This document shows positions 61,100 through 64,000 of a DNA stretch of 64,000 nt, one piece after another. Source of the stretch: Synanceia verrucosa (Eukaryota; Chordata; Actinopteri; Perciformes; Synanceiidae); NCBI GenBank assembly GCA_029721515.1, contig CM056561.1, forward strand, positions 8,731,501 to 8,795,500, given 5' to 3'. The notes under the pieces were generated by a model. The model had not been told where the DNA came from, made no database searches, and saw nothing but the letters and a program-made list of their open reading frames with translations. Position 1 is the first letter of the stretch, and the number at the start of each line of letters is the position of its first letter. Made by a program: the position numbers and the translations under genes.

Positions 61100-64000
61100 C
61101 AAACACAAACAACACAAACAGGTTTTAACCTCGTCAGCAGCTTTATAGTTTAAATAATATGAAAGTGCTTGTTTGTGCAAGTTAATGTTAATGTGCTTTT
61201 AGAAGTTGAAAAGTGTGGAGACGCCACAATGTCGACATTTACAAAATGTTATCATTTTTGTGTTAATTAAAACAAGCACAAAATTAGAATTTGGTACCTT
61301 CACAAAGGTTTATAAGTGACAACCCCTATGAGTTTCACTGGGTTTCAACCTTATAAGATTAAATATCCTTTTTTAAGATCACCGTGCACTATATCAACAC
61401 AGAAAATCTTAAAATACCTTTCTAATCTTTGTATCACTGCTCCATATATTGATGTGGCATTGCATGCCTCTCTGTATACAGCCTCACGTTACAGGGCGCT
61501 GAGTGAAAAACATACTGTCAGATTGTTACACAGGGTATGTTTTTATATTTTTGGCATGTGATGGATTCATAAGGTCCAGGACTGGGCCTCTTTTAAATCT
61601 CACATTAATATTTGCCTTTTCAGTAACTGAAGGTTTTAACATTTATGGCCTGCAGTCATTAATGTCTCCTAAAACAAATTGCACAATTTTGTTCTTATGT
61701 CTTTATAATTACTTTCATTTACTTTTTCCGATTTTATTAATATTTTTGGCTTCTTTTAGCAGGATCGGCAACATTATCTATGACGAGGAGTGACTTACAA
61801 TGTTCAACTTCAATGTGTCTTGAAGGCAGCACTATTAATTACAACTCAGTAATATAACAACTAATATTCATCATTATGACTACTTTTACTTTTGATAGTT
61901 TATTTCAATGTAAATACTTCTGTATTATAACACTGAATGCAGGGCTAACAAAGTATTTTTTAGTGTTATTTTGCTACTTTTGTTCTTTACAGTTCATCCA
62001 CTACTGAAAAAAGAGAACAAAGTGGCTTGAAGCCACAGACCACATCACATTAACCTTTTCTTGTAGTTTCTGACTACTTTTTTTCCCACAATATTTAAAA
62101 TCTAGACAGGAGATTCAACAGCTGCACTAGCATCACTGTAAATTTTACATTTTACCTTAACCTTGCAAAGAATTTAAACAAACATCTCAATATAGATATA
62201 TTATCAGTGGTACACATTCTCTATTAAAGATCATTTCTTTTGAATGTGTTTCGTTGTGTTCAGTCCTATGTGCAGTGGGTCACTGAGGATAGTAAAGGGT
62301 CCTGTTATCTAACAACTGGATTTATGACATCAGAGGAAATAAGCTCAGTAGTGACTCTGTTGTTATAAATCATGTGGTGTTGACTCTTTATACTTACCAC
62401 TGCTGCCTAAGCCACCGACACAGACCTGGCAGGCAGCACCTTTTCTCCTTACTCACCCTCATGTGGTTTCTCAAGAGTACAGCAGCCACAGTGATACCAG
62501 CTCTGTCCTGGGTGTCATGAGTGTGATGTGTCAGGGTAGCCTGTGAGAAGAAAGCAGGAGCTCCATGGTCCTCAAGATGGCAATGTTTCTCTAGTGGAGT
62601 AGAGGATCCTTCTCAGCATTTCTTTTCACACTACTATGACTAAAATGGATGGTAGGAGGAAATGGAAAACTTTCTTTCCTGTGTAAAGTGGCCTTAAACT
62701 TCATGAGGGCTCTGGCAAAATAAACAGGTCTCCTGGATTTGGGGGAGGTGTGACGTCCGCAGTGTGGATTCCTTCCAGCAGCGTCAAAAAGGGGAAACAA
62801 TTTGGCCTGTTTGTATTTCATTTCCATGCCGCAGCAGACCTCAGATGACGATGGAACACAGCTTCAGCACGGGAAACACTTCTTCACTCCTTGGAGAGGG
62901 CTCAATCAGAGGAGAACACAAAGAAGGGGGGAAAACAATATTCCTAGCTGAGAGTCGGGCCAATCCTCTTCCCTGAGCCAAACATTAAGTCAAATCAAAT
63001 CATAACCGGGCAGAGCATAATAATGACAAATAAGCCCAGTGGTTCAGCTTAGCCTCTGCAGCGAGACAGCTTGAAGATGCTATGGAAATTTCAGAGCGCC
63101 CTCACCCACTATCTCCCAAGCAGAGCGTGTGATGGCCGATGATAGGATTTCCTCAGCTCCTACCCAGAACCAGCAACGCTGCACATGAAACCAATGCAAC
63201 GAGCTGGGAAGAGCAACAGGATACCGCCACGTGCTGCTGTTTGCTCCCGCCCTTCAGTTGCTCCTGAGATGCACCGCTGTCTGCAAGCTCCTCGATCCTG
63301 ATCGGGTGTTCATGTGCCAACAGGAAACGTTGAGGGTAACAGGGGATGATGGGAGTGATTTATGATGAGCAACTTCAGAGCTCAGGTCAGGCCTGTGAGC
63401 AAACAGCAATCCTGAGGCGATACAGGGGTCTCTCTTCACTGGGGCTAAGCAGTTTGGTGTGCAGAAACGAAATTTCAAGTGACAACTCCTTCGAAACACA
63501 ATAAGGTATGGCAGCGCGTTTCTTCAATTCACTTCCATCGAAGAAACAAGTTTCCCTTCAAATGAACAATTTATTGATAATCGGTCACATTAAGTGCTCA
63601 ATTGCACTCGCAGGTATGTGAACAGCTTCGCATGGGCTCTACGGCTTTTCCTTTCCCACGACATCAAAGTGTACATTGCTCAACTTTCCATTTAAAACAG
63701 AAGTCATCACAGGTGCAGATGGGATACACAACTTAAAGGCTGCCTCATTAGGGAGGACTCACAAACACCTTCTCTGCAGAGGTCTGCAGCTCTGCGCTCG
63801 TCTCCTCAAGGGTCCAACGTCGAAGTGGGTGTGACGTTCACACAGAACAATTTTCCACATATTATTGTTTGCAATACATACTGAACAAATTATAACTGGG
63901 GGTGAGTTACTGTTCCATGACAAACAATGACAAAACAAAACACGGTAAATAGGCCTTGTGAACATGTTGGCAGCCTTGAGAAAAATATCGTCCAATTTAT
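61100..64000. other. Right end of window, no gene recognised
   Basis: Mixed-composition DNA, somewhat less A+T-rich from about 62.4 to 63.5 kb. Open frames here are short and match nothing I recognise. It may be intronic to the minus-strand gene ending at 60.8 kb. Confidence 0.4.

Overview
This window reads as nuclear DNA of a ray-finned fish, probably a spiny-rayed (percomorph) teleost. The genes are split by GT-AG introns, the best family matches are vertebrate, and the introns and spacers carry typical teleost repeats: Tc1-like, Harbinger-like and hAT-like elements, L2-type LINE pieces, a tRNA-headed SINE with a TGGATGGA-type tail, and long TA tracts. No bacterial or viral gene, CRISPR array or tRNA gene was recognised.

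Six protein-coding genes could be rebuilt exon by exon, and every reading frame closes. From left to right they are: znf335 (+, 114-10836, 27 coding exons, 13 C2H2 fingers); a small ITIM-bearing immunoglobulin-type receptor (+, 12543-13977, 271 aa); pepsinogen A (-, 15141-18616, 9 exons, 376 aa); prokineticin 1 (-, 21354-23091, 3 exons, 106 aa); lamtor5 (+, 30527-32520, 4 exons, 91 aa); and slc16a4/MCT5 (+, 45412-57902, 8 coding exons, 576 aa). A probable last exon of a further minus-strand gene lies at about 60825-61091 and is convergent with slc16a4.

The right half, prok1(-) / lamtor5(+) / slc16a4(+), has the same order and relative orientation that I recall for human 1p13.3, where RBM15 comes next. 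In human, ZNF335 maps to chromosome 20, so a synteny join probably lies between znf335 and prok1. The genes do not form an operon or a shared pathway. They are a transcription cofactor, an inhibitory surface receptor, a stomach protease, a secreted GPCR ligand, a lysosomal Ragulator subunit and an orphan monocarboxylate-type transporter.

Spacers and introns are A+T-rich and repeat-laden. The most structured stretch is 26.8-30.3 kb, where a degenerate satellite is interrupted by a SINE with perfect 11-bp target-site duplications and by a LINE that keeps its ORF1 and 3' end but lacks its middle. Other notable structures are a near-perfect 48-bp palindrome in a znf335 intron, a 570-bp Harbinger-like MITE, an 895-bp hAT-like non-autonomous element, and about 660 bp of TA/ACGT low-complexity DNA. 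I found no clear sign of a wholly new biological system. The best candidates for follow-up are the atypical Ig receptor, the repeat-expanded exon of znf335 and the CLEAR-type E-box upstream of lamtor5.
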